From Podocnemis expansa (Eukaryota; Chordata; Testudines; Podocnemididae): 64,000 bases of DNA. Below are positions 13,801-28,800 of the stretch, one piece after another (position 1 is the first letter of the stretch; each line of letters starts with the position of its first letter). The notes beneath the pieces are model-generated. The model saw only the letters and a program-made list of their open reading frames with translations, was not told the origin of the DNA and did not search any database. A program made the translations under genes and the position numbers. The stretch lies in NCBI GenBank assembly GCA_007922195.1, contig ML681989.1, forward strand, positions 43,836,187-43,900,186, written 5' to 3'.

Positions 13801-16800
13801 GCAAACTAAAAACAAGACTAAGTAAATGAGAACTAGTACTTTAAATTCAGACCAGCAGCATCAAACAGGAGAAACTGAGCTAATGTCCAGTGCAATTCAC
13901 ACTCTCATCCTCCAGACTGCCACGCCCGGTGAAAAAGCCTGAAATTGTTAAACATCAGTGCCTCATTGTATTTATGCTGTTAAAGAAACATTCAATTGGA
14001 TTTAAGCTCCAGTGTGCTTCAATCACTTCTGAAAGTGGGGCTGCTCCTAGATCAGTTTGGAACTGCAAGGCTGAGCATATAAGGACTAAGTACCTTCGAA
14101 AATTTCGGTCCAAATCAGCAGGTTCTCAATCTCTCTGTTGCAACGCAAGTGTGCGTTGGCATAGCGGCTGAGTGTGTCACCACAAATCTTGCCTCCCAAA
14201 GCCCCCCCCACTGCCAAAAGAAACCCTCATGGAGTGACCAAGCCATGAATTGAATCCAAAATCTCTGAAGTCCTAGTTCTGTGCCTCAAACACAAGATCG
14301 TCTTTCTTCTGCCAACACCACCACCATTCTGAAATCATACTATCACAAGACAAAAGAAGTAAAGTATGTCAACAGTACAGAGCAGATTATGCTGACTAGT
14401 TAAGCCATCATAATGTTTTCAGTTTTTTGTGATCAGCTGTGGTATGTGTGGACTATAACATGGGTGGGACTCCTACCACTATGAAATGTTACTAATACTG
14501 TAAAATTTATTCTCTGTAATCCTGGTCAAAATGGTGGTGGTTGAATTTATAATGTTAATGGAAAAAAGATAAAAATACCAATTCAAATGATCAGATTGTA
14601 TTATCAATATAATTTATGTAAGATTACATTATGTTTATAAACATCTACTACTACTGGAATGGTGAGCTGTCCTAACCTAAACAAGATCTAATCAAAATTG
14701 TTTATTTAAAAAAATATATTAATCAGAAGTTAAAGTTCCTCTGAAATCATCAACTGTAAGTTTATGTATTTTCAACTTCCCTTCTATGAATAAGCAGTGT
14801 TATGCATAAATATAAGATGAAAAGCTTAATTTCAAAACATTGATAGAAAATAGCTTTCAGTGCTAGTGTTACTGTTGCTGTATCAACATAAATCTGAATT
14901 TTAGCTGCACAGCTTGTAAAATGTATAAATAGCACAAGAAAATGTTTCCTGCTACTACTGATAGTGTAAAAATAACTGCATTAACAATAAATGGTAACGC
15001 ATGGAAACTCTCCTTCTACATGTGAAAGCTACTAAATAATAGTGAGCTATGTGAATGGTTTCCTCAGACCTTATTTGGCAACTCACCTTTTTTACATGGC
15101 TTTGGTGGCACAACGGGACCAGGCTCTATGTTATCATAGAAGTTGCTCATGGCTTTTGGATCAAAGTTACCTGATAGGAGGGATACAAGTATAAAACAAT
15201 ATTAGAAAACGATAGTAGAGAGCATATGTACAGTAAGTCCCTTTTTATATGAAGGATGTTTACATCTCATTACACCTTCCATATCTTCCTAACGCAAATT
15301 ATATTATTTCATTGCAACCTTTTACATAATGTTACACCAAATAAACTGTAGCAGAGCTGCTATGTGTCTCTGAAATTCAGCCACTCTTCACAACTAAGCC
15401 TGTGAAATTAACTAGGCTCCCAGCTGCTTGCCCGCAGGGGCAAGTGGCTGGGGGCCAGATCCGGCTCCTAGCCCAAATGGGCTCTCAGCCCCCCTCCGCA
15501 GGCTTCTGGAACCAACTGCCAGTTCCTGTCACCTGCGGAAAGGGCTGGTACCCCATTGGGCTCCCAGCCCCTCGCTTCCAGCCCACACTGCCTGCCGCAA
15601 GGGGTTGGGAACCAGACTGGACTCTCAGCCGCTCTCTGTGGGCAGCAGGAGCTGGTTCCAGACCCCGAAGCCTGTGTCCAGTGCAGATATACCCAGAAGT
15701 GGAGTTAACAGGTTGACTTAAAGTTGACCTTGTTGCCTTGACTTCCCAAGGCCCTCCAGCGTAGGCATAGACATAGAGAATAAGTTGGCTATGGGAAATT
15801 TTTTTTTCAGCTTATGCTAATGTTTTCTACGTTGTGTCCTGTGCTAGAGGTCATTTTCATTCCATATTCTTCTAGGTTCTTTTTGCATGTTTCTATGGAC
15901 TGAGTTTGAAGGATCCTGATCAATGTTTTAAAAAAACAGATAAAATTCTGTTTGCTCTGCATGGATGTTCAGGATCTCATATCTTTTTCTGTAAGAATTG
16001 ATACTGGAGTTTTTGATAACCTTGCCTGTAAATTCATTTCTGGCAGGCTGGCTGCATAAATTTCAGTGGTGATTTTTTCTCCTCCTATATTCTGTTGAGC
16101 AGTTCCAGGAAGTGATGAGCACCTTCAGCTCCCTATGGATGAACTGAGCAGTCCAGGCACTACTCAGCATCTTGCAGGATCAAACTCCTAGAACAATGAC
16201 TTAGATCTATTTCTTTTATTTGGACTGATGGCAAGAGCTAGTCTACACCAGAATGTTTTGTCAACAAAAGTCCATTTTTAAGAGAGAAAACAGTATGGCT
16301 GTACACACTTCGATCACACACACATCCCACTGATAAAACTGCCTTTTTGGGTTTTTTTGGCAAAATAAAATCACATTGATGAGAGATGAAGGGCTTTTGT
16401 TGGCCTAGTTAGGAGAACACACTATCAAGGCAGACCAGTGGTTTTCAACCTTTTCCCTGCCATGGCACACCTTGATACCGCCAATTATTTTGAGGCACAC
16501 CACCATTAACTCATGAATATTCAAATTAAATGATGGATATTCATGAGCCACAGCACACTGGTAGGGAAACTGTTATATGTCGGTTGGTAGGGGCAGCAGT
16601 GGCAAGAGAGGGTAGAGGAGATCAGGGTGGCTATGTGGGGTGGGCAGGAGTGAGTGTGGGATGCACAGCAGGAAAGGAGGGCAAGGATGGCTATGTGGGA
16701 AGCAAGGCAGGGGTGGCAAGAGAAGAGGGAGAAACAGAGGGCATGAGTGGCTATGCAGGGCGGCAGGGGGAACGTGAGGAGTGGGAGGGCAGGACAGGAG

Positions 16801-19800
16801 AGCATGGTGCGGCACTCCTTTCCACCAGCAACTCCGCTGTCCTCTGTACCCATCTTCTCCCCAGCAGTTCTCCCAGCTCAAGGCAGTACCACCTTCCCGC
16901 ACACACCCCTTTCTGCCAGTAGCCTGCTGCTCCCCCTCCATGGCTCCCTGCCTTTCAAAAGGGCCCCCTCCCCGCCCTACTGCCCATCCTCTCCAGCAGC
17001 CCCCTACCCCACACAGCTCCCTACTGCCCCTGCTGGGCCCCATCAGCTTCACTGGGGCTCCCACTAACCCACCCCCCAGCCTCACAATGGCAGTGGCATT
17101 CCCAGTCCCTGGCCGGCCACTCCTAGCAGCAGCAACGCCTCCAGGTTGCAGCCAAACCGGATATTGGCAGTGGCAGCCCAGACATCAGATCCTGCCACTG
17201 CCTGCAACCCCAGGACCCTGGCCGAGGCAGGACCCTCTCCCCAGCTGGGGCCAGGACCCTGCCAGCCCCTGGACCCTGCCGCCATCAGTGGCCCCCAGAC
17301 TGGACCCTGCTGCCACTTGTGGCCCCTGGACCCAATCTTGCTGTCGGTGCCGGCAAATTCCAGACCCTGCTGCTGTCCCATGGCTGGGGCCAGATCCTGC
17401 TACCGGTTGTGGATCCTGTACCCCCCGCTACCCCCAGACCCTTCCAGTGCAGGTGGCTGCCAGCTGAGGGCTGGTGCTTCCACCACTGGCAGTTCTCACA
17501 GCATGGCTGGGGCCGGATCCCACCACCACTGGCAGAACACATAAGGGGTGCTGCGGCACACCAGTTGGGAACCACTGATGTAGACACGGCCTCCCCTTAC
17601 AATGGTGGTGGGACTGTTGACAATTTCACTGTGCTGTTGGAGTAGTGAAATTGACAGGAAAGCACAAGTCTTGACTGCTGCAAGCAATGGTGGCTGGAGT
17701 CTAGCTACTAGCCAAGACAGGAGAAGCTGTGGGTGGCTGGATCCCAGCTCCCACTGAAAGCCAGGATGGGAGAAGCAACGGGCAGCTTCTCTGCCTGCTC
17801 CCTACTGGAAGAGGAAAAGCCTTAATTTCACAGCTTGGTCATGCAACTGACCAGGCTGCCAGCTCCTCGCCCAGAGCAGGGGGAGAGGGAGGTAAGAACC
17901 TCCGACAGCTGAGCCCTGCTCCCCAGAAGGAAGATGCCCTGGGTTTCTTTCCCTGGGCTAGGAAGAGAGGAAGTAAACTTTCCTCAGCTCCCAATGGGGA
18001 ACAGGAGCGGGGGAATCCTGGGCCTGGCAGGGAATAGGGAAGGGGCAGCACGATGGGATCAAGCCTGTAGGACACACAACTTCCCACATGGCCCCACCCT
18101 CTTCAGTTGGTGACAGTGTTCCTGGTGAAGCTGCACTCCATCAACCCTAAGAGGGTACTATGTACATCAGTCACTGAGCTGTCAGTTGACATAGGTTATG
18201 TTGACAAGGTGTGAGTCATTCAGGTGTTGTTACCAATGTTTTGACTTTTGAGAGGCAGTTTATTAGCTCATGACAAAAGTGTTTTGTTCAGGTCATACAA
18301 ACCTCTCTAAGTTCATTTCATGTTATGTTTTATTTCAATTTTTTACAAGACAAGAGGTCTTCCCTGAATATCTACAATTTTATTTTCTTCTTTCTTGTCC
18401 TAGCATAAAAATGAGATAAAAGATTCTTACATCTGGTTTGTTAGACTACAATTACTGTTGTCTTTTTATCTTGTAAGGCTGGTTCACGTATCTTCAAAAC
18501 ATTCATGTGGCAAGAGCGTCAACTCAGTTTCCAAGTGGCACATATAACACATTAAGAGCACATATGCAGCAATTTTAGAATGGAACCATAAATCAAGGTA
18601 TGCTCATTTTTAGAGTCAAATATCTTGACAAATTATTTTTAAATTATTATTTATAAGTAATTACTTATTTTTGTTTGGGCAGTACTTTTACTAAGAATAA
18701 CGTCAACCCTTCTCCTTCCATAAAACAAAACACTATGCAACCAGCTTATAACTGACAAAGAAAAAGACAGGTTGTGTCTTTCATTCTGAAGTAATGACTT
18801 GATATCAGTAAAACCCAGTTTTGATAAAAAAGGGAAGACAAAGCCCAAAAATACTACTCGCATTTAAGACACACACCACATTAAAAATTACGTTTTACAA
18901 AAACAATCAAGTCTATACCTCTAGACTGAAGGAGGTCAACTTCTTTCAGTGTACAGTCAACATTTATCTGGAGCTGTCTATTCAGGCTTCTCAATCTGGT
19001 CATTTCCTCAGGCTAGTAAGAAAGGACCCAAAATAGCAATTGTAGGACAGTCAGCATCAACTCTAACATAGAGATAACATTATGATGTTTGTCTCCTATG
19101 TTAACAATTCCTAATAATGTTTTACCAAGTTGCTGATGATGGGTAAGTGCTCCGGAAAAGAATCCATAAGTGAATGCCAACATGTTTTGAAGGGAAATGT
19201 CCAAAGATTTAGTTTTTTTTAAAAAAAATGGGTTCTCTATTAGATGTTTTGAAGAGAAATAAACTTACACAAATTAGTTTTAATATCTACCAGGAAGAAC
19301 ATTGTGCTCAGATTTTAAAATTATCAAGATACATGAACAAGACTGACAGTGGCAACTACAGTATTCAGATATATGGATTCTTGCACAATACCCTTAGGCC
19401 AGACGCATACTGATTTGAGCAACTCTGAAATGTTGAATGTTGTTCAATGACCAAATTTTGTCATCAGTTAAACTGGTGTAACTCCTGAGCAGGCAGGGCA
19501 GTTACTTCAGATTTTTGTCCATGTAAAATAAAAGCACAAATTTACATCTAGTTTGTGGTACTGTGAACAGCTGCAGATCACAAGTCACTTTTCCACATCA
19601 CCTCAAGGTGATATGCTTAATACCAAAACTTCAAGCTCAGTATTTGTCACTGTAAAATTATGTACAAAATTGATAGTGGTATGGAAAGGATCAACTAACA
19701 GCCAGGATTAACAATGAGTACTGAAGGAAGTAACTCCAAACAACATACTTGAGCATATCCAGATGCAACCAGCAAATGATACCCAAGATTCCCGCAGACC

Positions 19801-22800
19801 TGCCACAACAGAAAGTAGGAATGGGGAGGTCTACAAGGTACAGATATGTTCCAAGCAGTTACAGTAACTTGGCATACTGAAAATTCTTTTCAAAATTTTT
19901 GTTCGACATGCATCCTCAACTGTGCATGCTAAGTCTTTGGTATAAAAACTAGACTTCCTCATTAATCTGTCCATGAGCATCCACAGGATATCTGAGACCA
20001 GCCATCATTCAGGGGCACAGAAAACACACACATATAGGTTTCACTATGTTTTCTGAAAGCATAGCACGTGTGTTTCTGAAAGGACTAAATATCTGTGTAT
20101 TTCAAAGAAACAAATGATCTTGCAGACAAACCACAAAGTAAAGAGCAAAAAATCACTTTCCGATTTGAAGAGTTTAGTCCCCCAAACATTCTGTACTTTG
20201 GAAGCTGTTTTCATGGAGTAGCTATAGCTGAATAAGGGCATTTAAAAAAAAAATTAATATATACAAATACAAATTTCTTACTGTTGGGATTGAGGTTGTA
20301 CAGCTTACTCTTCTAAGTCTCCTCTGCATAAGATTGTGCTCCATGCTATTAACTTCAGTCTTCAGCTGCTCAAGCTCCTCCTTCTCAAGCTTCAGCTCTT
20401 TTGCTAACCTCTCCATCCTTGCTCGCTGATGTAGTAACAAGGCTAGAGTAGTAGGGAATAAGCAGTCAATATAATGCACAATTAGACAACTGACCACTTA
20501 ATTTATGTGCAATATATACGAGTGACCTTTCCAAAACAACAGGTGAGCATCAACATGCAGCCATATACCGGTGTAGAGATGCTTCATGCTAACTGAACTG
20601 TAGTTTGGACAGTACATTCTTCCAGAATAAAAATAAGGTTTTAGGCAGTAATTTGACATTCATATTACCATTTTGGTCACTGCTGCCTTTTTTTTTTTTT
20701 TGGGGGGGGTGGTATTTGGTCTTTCTTCACACAAAAATACAAAGGCACCTGTACAAGGAGAGAGCTTCTTAGGATGAAATAGCAACCTAATTATACTAGT
20801 ACTGCACTGACAAAAGTAAACAACAGAGGCAAGAATTACAGAGTACGAAAGACTGAACCAGAACATAACTTCACAGTTGCCATTTAATGGTATCAGCTGA
20901 AGACCTGCACGTCAATCAAGTGCCAAGCCTGTATTGATTTTTGCAGTGCTATTACCGAATATGCAACAAAATTTTAAAAATCACTTTTGGCCTTTGGAAT
21001 AGCTAAAATGTTAACATACAATATTAAAAATTCACCAATCCTCACAGACAAAACTAATGTGCAAAAAGAACCTATTACTGAAGGAAGATGCTTCAGGACT
21101 TTTAATTCTACAGTTAAAGTTGAGCCATTCCGTCTAAATCACTCTCAGTCATTAAGTTCCACAAAACCACACAACTTTGGGCTGAAGTTTATCATGTATA
21201 CTTTCAAGCTAACATGACTTTTGCTGTCATGGCTTATTGAGCATGTAAAGATAATCCAACCATGGTAGCTAAGAAATAAATACTCAGTTTTCTCTGATAT
21301 AAACCAGGCAGGATTTTCTTCAATATTTTATGTCAAATAGCAGTCGTTAAAACGGGTCACTAGTCTGAGGTTTAGTGTTTTCTGATCTGCTTGTTTTCAG
21401 TGATGCTCAGATGAATAGGAAAGATCCATCTTGACAAGGGTAATTGAATGGGGAGGGCAAAGGGAAGAGATTTGTTGCTAGTATTCACAGGGGCAGACTA
21501 TCCAAGTAATGAGCTTGCCAGCAGATTTGTATATTCCTCCTAATAAAAAAATAAACGGAACACACAAGGACACACTAATAGAAGCCTGCAAAGTGCTACT
21601 AAAACACTTGCAGCCCCTTCTCCTTCCTAACTTCCATTCAATACAAAAGTGTGAAAAATACAATTGCATGCCAATTGAAAGAAAAACTCCACAGATGGAG
21701 TTAAATGAAGACAGGACATGTCTTACCGATGTAAGGTAGAAGACAGATGAAGAGCCAGGAGCATGAAAAATATGGTGTTTTTGTTGGCTGTCACTTTTCT
21801 ACCTGAAGCAGAAATACTACATTTTGAATTCTGTGTGGATCCTTGAAAGTCAGTGGTAAAACAGGGATTAAAACCAATATATTTTATTAAATAATGATAT
21901 TATGAAGGAATATGAAGAAGCCTATTTTGTAACTGGACCAAAAACTTTTAAGAAAACCACCTTTAATAAAAACATGACTTGGCTCTCAGTCAAGCGAAGA
22001 GCCTGACTCCTATTAATTTTAAAAAATTCACAACAGCATGATCCTGAAAGGCTCATGGCTTGCAAGTTCCTGGCTTTATACACTCCATCATTCAGACTGA
22101 CATATATAATGCCCTCTGATATATGTTGTATCTTATTGGGATCTAGCATCATACAGTATAATGTATCACAGTAAAAAAATGAATTAGTAGTGATACACAT
22201 ACCTTCTCACTTTTTCACCTCAGTAGAGACTTTTATACAAGTCATCAAAACCGATCTGGTTCCTAAATTAGCAATATCTGAAGAGTTTAGTCTAAGTTCA
22301 TTCATCATTAAAGTCTGATTGTGCTATGTAAGTGTCCAGCTTAAGTTTGCAGAAGTTAAACATTTTTGCTGTTGATATTATTGCAGTAGCACACTACTGA
22401 ACTACTCATCATGCTAACTCTGCATAACATAGTAAGATACAGTCCTCCATCCCAAAGACCATACAAACCTAAGAAGCTGAGCAATCAAAATTAAGCAACT
22501 TACCAAAGAAAAAAATCTAAGGGAAAAAAATAGGGTGTAAAAAACCCCAAAGAGCAATGAAAACCTTATTTAGCTGGTAATTTTGCAACCCAGAACTCAA
22601 TTTTTTGTCTTAGTCATGAAGTCAGTTATATTTTTTCTATACAACTGAGTTAATCTATGGAACAGTGGTTAACCTGCCAGTTGTTAAAGGTTGTTTGGAA
22701 CCACAAAAGGACAAGGCATGAGAGAGGTCTACAGCCCTAGAAAGTAGAGCCAGGCTGGAAATGTTGCCTAGAAAATATACCAGTTGGATCCCTCTCACTC

Positions 22801-25800
22801 CTGCTGCTCTCCACCATTCACAGCATTTATTTCTGCGTAGTTCCAGTCCAGGAATCAATAGGGGATGCTTTGTGCATGGAATGGAAACAATCTGTTTATG
22901 GAGCATTTCCATGTTAAGAGGTTAAACACAGCTCAGCAGCCGCAGGGGAAACGAAGGCTCAAAAACTGTAGGGAAGAGTCTGAGAGGTGAAATGATGAGA
23001 ATTAGGAATAAAATGAAGGGAAAAGAAAGGACAGAAGAAGAGAGAGGAAAGGCACCTCATTAGAAGTCTAAATATGAAGTAGACTCTGACAGTTACTACA
23101 GTAGAGTGGCTTGAAGGCTTGCAGACTGAACTTTCTCTGTGCAAGTGACAAAATGTCACCAATCAGGTTTCAAAAGCTACATCTCTAAAGAAAGCATTTT
23201 TCTGCTCAAATTTTTGAGTAGAGTTTTCACCTGATTCTCTTTTATTTAATTTGTAATCACTTAATATTTGATATTAGGGGACTCCCAAAGCATTTACTAC
23301 CCCTATCCACAGAATGCACATTCTAAACTTGGAAGCCAAACTACAACCCTCTTTCTGTCCAAATCTCTTTGAAAAACCATTTGTGCCAAGTCATTTATGA
23401 TAAATTAAAGTTTTTAAAAATCTTATCAAATTATTCTGTATCATTTAATCAATGTCTGGATTTGTCTTACTGTGCAATCTAATTATTTTAGCGCCTGCAG
23501 TGTGCAGGAGGTCAGATTAGATGATCATATTGGCCCCTTCTGACCTTAGTGTCTATGAGTCTCACCCACCTCTTTCCTCTCCTCCTTTTTTGTTTATTAT
23601 TCTTGCTGACCTATTTGGTAGTGTCTTGTACAATATTTTTGGTTTTGCATAGCAACTGGCACATTTTTGCTTACTAAACAAATAATAAATATATCTGTTA
23701 CAAGCTATTCAGATTTATTTTATTCAAAGGATAAGAAATGAATTTAAGCTGCAGCAAAGGAGATTTAGATTAGATACCAGGAGAAACTTCTGCTCTATGA
23801 AGGCAGTTAAATGCTGGCTTCCAAAGGAGACTGTGGAATCCCCATCAGTGGAGACTTAAAAATAGGTTAGACCAACATCTGTTGGGGGTAGTCTACATTT
23901 ACTTGGTCCTGCCTCAGTGCACGATGCAGGACCTGACGGCCTTTGGAGGTCCCTTCCAATCCTTCATTTCTGTCTATGAAAAGTTAGCTAAGATGATTTA
24001 AATATGTGTGTCAAACTTCAACACAAAACTTTGCAAATTAACTATACACTATACAGAAAAGTGTTTCCTTTTGATAGGTTAAAATACACAACTTTTCAGT
24101 TTCTTCAAGTGTTCACATACAGGATGAGGTGATTAGTATGTCTGTTTGTAACAAACCTTTAGAATATGACTAAAACAATCAGATGCCAGAGGACTCTCTC
24201 AGACTAAAAAATTTCTTCAAGCATAAACTTCTGTGGGCTGCAACCCACTTAGTTACTTTAATTACAATCTCATCGATTCATATTTTGTGTTATAGTTTAA
24301 GAATTTCTAGTACACCAAAATCTCTCAGATCACACAGCCCAAAAATAACCTACTTCTTCTGAACAGATTTGTATCTCCCAACATGTATTTGTTAGAGTCC
24401 TGAACTTAAAAATGCAGTTGAATTTAATTTTAAAAATAACAGTTTGAAGTTCAAGACATTTACCTTGAGTATAAGCATAGTCATCTGATCCAGAACTAGA
24501 ACTCCTCTGGTATCTGTGGATTCCTTTTCCTCTTCCAGATCCTGGTATTACTGAAATGGGCTGAATAGGTTCTGGCGCAGCAGAATGTTCCTCTTGGTCC
24601 ACTAAGTTTAAAAGATTCTCAGTCGGTGTGCGACCTAATGTGATTTTAAACACTGTTGAGTTTGGCTGAGATACCATTACCCGAGGAGACTGTGTTAGTG
24701 CACCTGTAGGTCCAGATGGTTGTGTGTAGGTAATATACAATGGATTAACATTAAATGGTGGTTTTGGTTGCCCTGATATACTTCTTGAAGGAGAGCCTGA
24801 AGGTGGAGTAGTGGGTGCATACAAGGGGTGCTGGTTTCTTTGAGATGGTTGATTGCTTATTGGTGAAGGACTTCTATTCACTGTAGCCCCAGGTCTTTGT
24901 GGTGGCTCAACTGTAATTTCTATCTTGTTCATAGAACTTTTGGATAAGCTAGGTCCACCATAAGGGAAATAAGATACTGAGTGGCCACCTTGTTTTTGAT
25001 AACTCTGGGGCGCTTGTTGATATGGATGGGATGGAACGGTTGAAGGACTAGGAGGCATAAACACATGTGAACTTTGATGACCTAACTGGGTAGGCTGCAC
25101 CTGATGCTGAGGAGAGCCAAAGGGAGAAGGACATTGAGAAGCAGGTGGTGATCGGTAAGCTGACTGAGGGATCTGGGGCTGTTTAGGAGAATACTGTGAA
25201 GGTTGGTAGTTCTGTTGATGTGGATAAACAGGCAACGGGCACGGAGTATAATGTGGAACAGGGCCTTGTGGAGATGAATGCCACTGTGCATTCTGAGGAG
25301 TCTGTCGTCCTGAAGAACTCTGAGATGTCTGTCTAACATATATAGAACCAGGAGTCCCATAAAGATTGCTTGGAATCTGTGGAAGAATTTGTAAAGCTCT
25401 AGGTGCTGTTTGTCCAGAGGGGAGGTTTGGTGATAATGTAACAATAATAGGATTTGTATTGTACCGAGGTATGTGCATATATGATGGAGGAGGAGGACCT
25501 TGCATAGCAGATGTGTTCATTCCTGGTTGCATGGAAGATGGTTGTTGAGGTGGTTGAGGAGGAGGCGTAGCTGCATTTCTATTCTGGTCATTCATGAAAA
25601 ATGGATTGTAATTAGGAGAAGCTGCGACAACAGCTGGAGCAGAGTGTGGCTCTTGAACTAAGCATATTAACTGTTTACCCGCTGTGCACTGTGGATCAAT
25701 ATGTCCATCACTTGAGCTATGTACCAGTGTACGACCACCATTAAGTTGAGCTCCTTCCCCTGCACGGTAGCTGGTGTGGGGATGAACACCCAGGTTAATG

Positions 25801-28800
25801 TGCAAAAGGCGATTCCTGTTCATTCTGCTGTCATCAGGGCTATGGTACTCCATATATAAGTATTTGCTGCTCTCCTGCGCAAGTACTCGACAACATGCTT
25901 CAAGATTGTTGTTGTTCTAGAAGTAAGAATTGACATTTATCATCTCCAAATTACATTAATGCCACTGATCAGTATATTTAACTGAAGCTCCAAGTAAGAC
26001 TAGCTTAAAACACATCAGGGATAACATTTCACTGTAGCTGGCACACCTATGACTCCTGAAATAAATTAAAGATAATCCCTGCTAGACCATAGTATGTAAA
26101 AAGTATGTGGCTCATGTTACCTACAAGGAAACCTTATGATAACAGTCACTGAGTGACTGACATAAAATCTAGCAAGTCCAAGTTAAAGGAAACAATTTGA
26201 TAATGGTTATAAGCTTTGGCATTCATTCCTGAAAAGCGTCTGTTTCTTCAGAAGACTGGGGGGAGGGGGTATATATTTAATACTATTTCAAAATGAGGAA
26301 ACACCACAAATTAGAACTATTTCACTGCTTGAGACTCTGATGTGTTTAAAACAGTATATCAAAATGCTTTAGCATATTACAGCCATCCAATCTCCATGGT
26401 TACTGAATTCGCAAGCCAAATACTTATCTTAAAAAATTAGGAGCTCTCCGGCATTTTTAAAGACTAACAAAAATTAATTTATTACTCATCTTGTTTAACT
26501 GTTGCTTGCTCCTTCACTAGCTTTAATTTAAAATAAAGCCCTACACTAAGCATTTCTCATTTTAAAAATATGTTCATAGTTCAAGTGAATTCTGTCTAGC
26601 TTTCCTTGCAACAGGCTGCCCCTCATTTCCGTCCTTTCTCCATTCCCTTAGTGTTTCCCAAACTAATCTGGCCACTGAACACTTCTGGGCTTGGAATGAA
26701 TTGACAGAACACACATGCTGGTCTGGGGGTGAGGGTTCATACTGAAAAATTGCCACATGTATTGCTCAAAAGTTGATTTAAGAGAGTTGGGATATCTTAT
26801 TTTACAAAGAACAAAAAATAATAAAGAGGGAAGAACAAAGGAAAATCATCTGAATGAACAACTGTCTTCCCAATAGAGGGATGGCTAGCAAACCTATAAT
26901 TAAGTATAAAAATTAAATATAAACCCAAAACAAAATATAAACAGTCAAAAGAAGGATGGTATGGAAAAATGTTTTTGGATTTTGGTTTTTTTTTTTTATA
27001 GATGTTATGACAGAAAACTACTGGAAATTAAAAATAAGAATTTTTTTTAAATGGGAAGAGTGTTTTTGCATCTTCTGATCATGAATCCCCTTTTCCTTTT
27101 TGAGTCTTCTCATCACAAATCCTCTTTCCCTTTCCCCATGCGTCAGCTCCTCTCTCCAGTCTTTCCCTGCACAATAGCTCCTCTTCCACCCCCCTCCCTG
27201 TCTTTCCCCATATATCAACAGCTCCTCTCCCTCTCCTTCTTTTCCCATACACTGACTACACTCCACTCCCACAACACTGAAGGGGGGGCGTTCCCCAGTA
27301 CCTGCCCTGGCTCACATTATAGGGGCTCACCAACCCCTTTTTTGGCTTCCATCCTACCTGAAAGGGGCTGACGCCAGTCCCTGGACACAGTTGTCCAGCA
27401 AAATGACTCCTCCTTGAGACCATGTACAGGGTGGGAAATTTTAGAGGGACCCAAAGGGCCTTTTTTTGACAGAACACCTACTGGCATCCCATGAAACACC
27501 AGTGTTCTGTGGAACAGAGTTCGGGAAACACTGCTTTACCTTAATACACTGTTTTGATCATTCCCCTTTCTAGAAAATGATTTAGATACAACCACAAGTT
27601 CTCACCAGGACTGAAATGTTTAATACACTACACAGAGACTTGGAAGTCTGTCCTGAACAGCTTAAAAACTAGTTACAAATAGTCTAAAAATGTTACATAC
27701 TAATATTTTAACAGCAATGCAGATTGAAATTTGTCCTCTGTAAAGAGTGTTTTTAAAATATACACCACCACTACTTTCAAATTTTAAAAAAATGAAATCA
27801 AACATTGTTCAAATTATTCTCTTACTTGTTTGAATGTAAAGTAAATGTATAAAAATGTTTCTAAATCCAGTTAAGGATGCTAAGACAGTGTAATTTATTG
27901 ATGATGTAATTTATAAAACCCAAGAATCTTCAAATTGTTTGGGAATTAATAACTCTTTTCCACGATTCCTTATACTCTAAAATTTCATCTTCAAATGTCT
28001 ACATTTTTTTAAATAAAATAAAATAGAAGTATACTGAAAAGCTGGGATAGCCTTCAGGAGAATGAAGAATCCAAACCCCTTAAAATTTCAGGATAATTAT
28101 GGTCAGAACTGGACCTGAATCTACATCAAGTTTTGGTTCCGAGTCAAAACCAAAGATGAAAGGGCTTTTCTTTTTTTTCCATTTTAGTTATGGTCAAAGC
28201 CTTACGATAACAACTGTTCTCATGAAACACTGGCTCAAGATAATGGAAATGGAAAACATCACAAAGTGTCTTAAGATAGCAGAAATTTTGTGAAATCTCA
28301 GAGAATTCTCTTTCCCAATTTTCAAATTCCAAACAAAAGATGTTATTTAGCTTTGACTCCAAACATTCATCTAAATCGAATATGTACTAGATTGCCTTTA
28401 GTCAAATTTAACCATTTTTTATCACAGATATTTTACAAAATTGTTATTTATTATGGTACACCATAGTTTTCAATCGGTCAGGAATAAAATGCACTGATTA
28501 GGAACAAGTCAATAAATAGATTCATCAAAGATCTTCTCTGTCACTGATATTTTTTTTGAATGACTCCAGCACTGAGGAATCGAAGCTAATCAGGAAGGAG
28601 TTTCACTTGTATGATTAAGAGCCATTATTATAGTATCTTTATATATTTCTTTAATTAAACCCTCTTCCTGCTTACTGTTTTAAAATAAAGTAATATTTTT
28701 CAAAAGATCCGTGAGTTAGCTCTCCTATTCAGGTGATGTGCAAGTGGTCTAGGCAAGGTCATCTTTAGTCTAGCACCATATTGTGGATGACCCCAATAAC

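Larger units (their letters stand above)
7855..15086 (-). other. TAB3: TAB3 intron before the zinc-finger exon (may hide one exon)
   Basis: Bounded by GTGAGT at 15086 and TTTTAG at 7855. It contains a hAT-like fragment (8296-8396), an A run at about 8223-8250, a CR1 copy (11375-13402) with a nested hAT-like insertion, and a possible tRNA-like SINE near 14190-14330. Mammalian TAB3 has one further short exon here; a scan of the minus strand for its R-K-A-R-R-I-S motif found nothing convincing. Confidence 0.8.
15171..18918 (-). other. TAB3: TAB3 intron with GC-rich transposon insertions
   Basis: Bounded by GTATAG at 18918 and ATCAG at 15171. About 15400-18215 is foreign-looking, CpG- and GC-rich DNA in an otherwise AT-rich intron; several open frames there (up to 228 codons on plus at 16781-17467) are compositional, not genes. 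Confidence 0.8.
20443..24463 (-). other. TAB3: TAB3 intron with CR1 3'-end fragments
   Basis: Bounded by GTAAAT at 24463 and TCTAG at 20443. Contains a T/G homopolymer tract near 20690-20710, CR1 3' tails at 23492-23562 and 23735-23985, and a short repeat fragment at 24205-24250. Confidence 0.85.

Noticed and set aside
16781..17467. 228-codon open frame on plus, with other long frames on both strands nearby
   Set aside because: Very Pro/Ser/Gly-rich on both strands, as expected from GC-rich low-complexity DNA inside a hAT-like element; no domain, no splice context.
24330..24463. Continuation of the TAB3 large exon frame past Q518
   Set aside because: Follows a GTAAAT donor in the correct phase for the coiled-coil exon; the tail has no similarity to TAB3.
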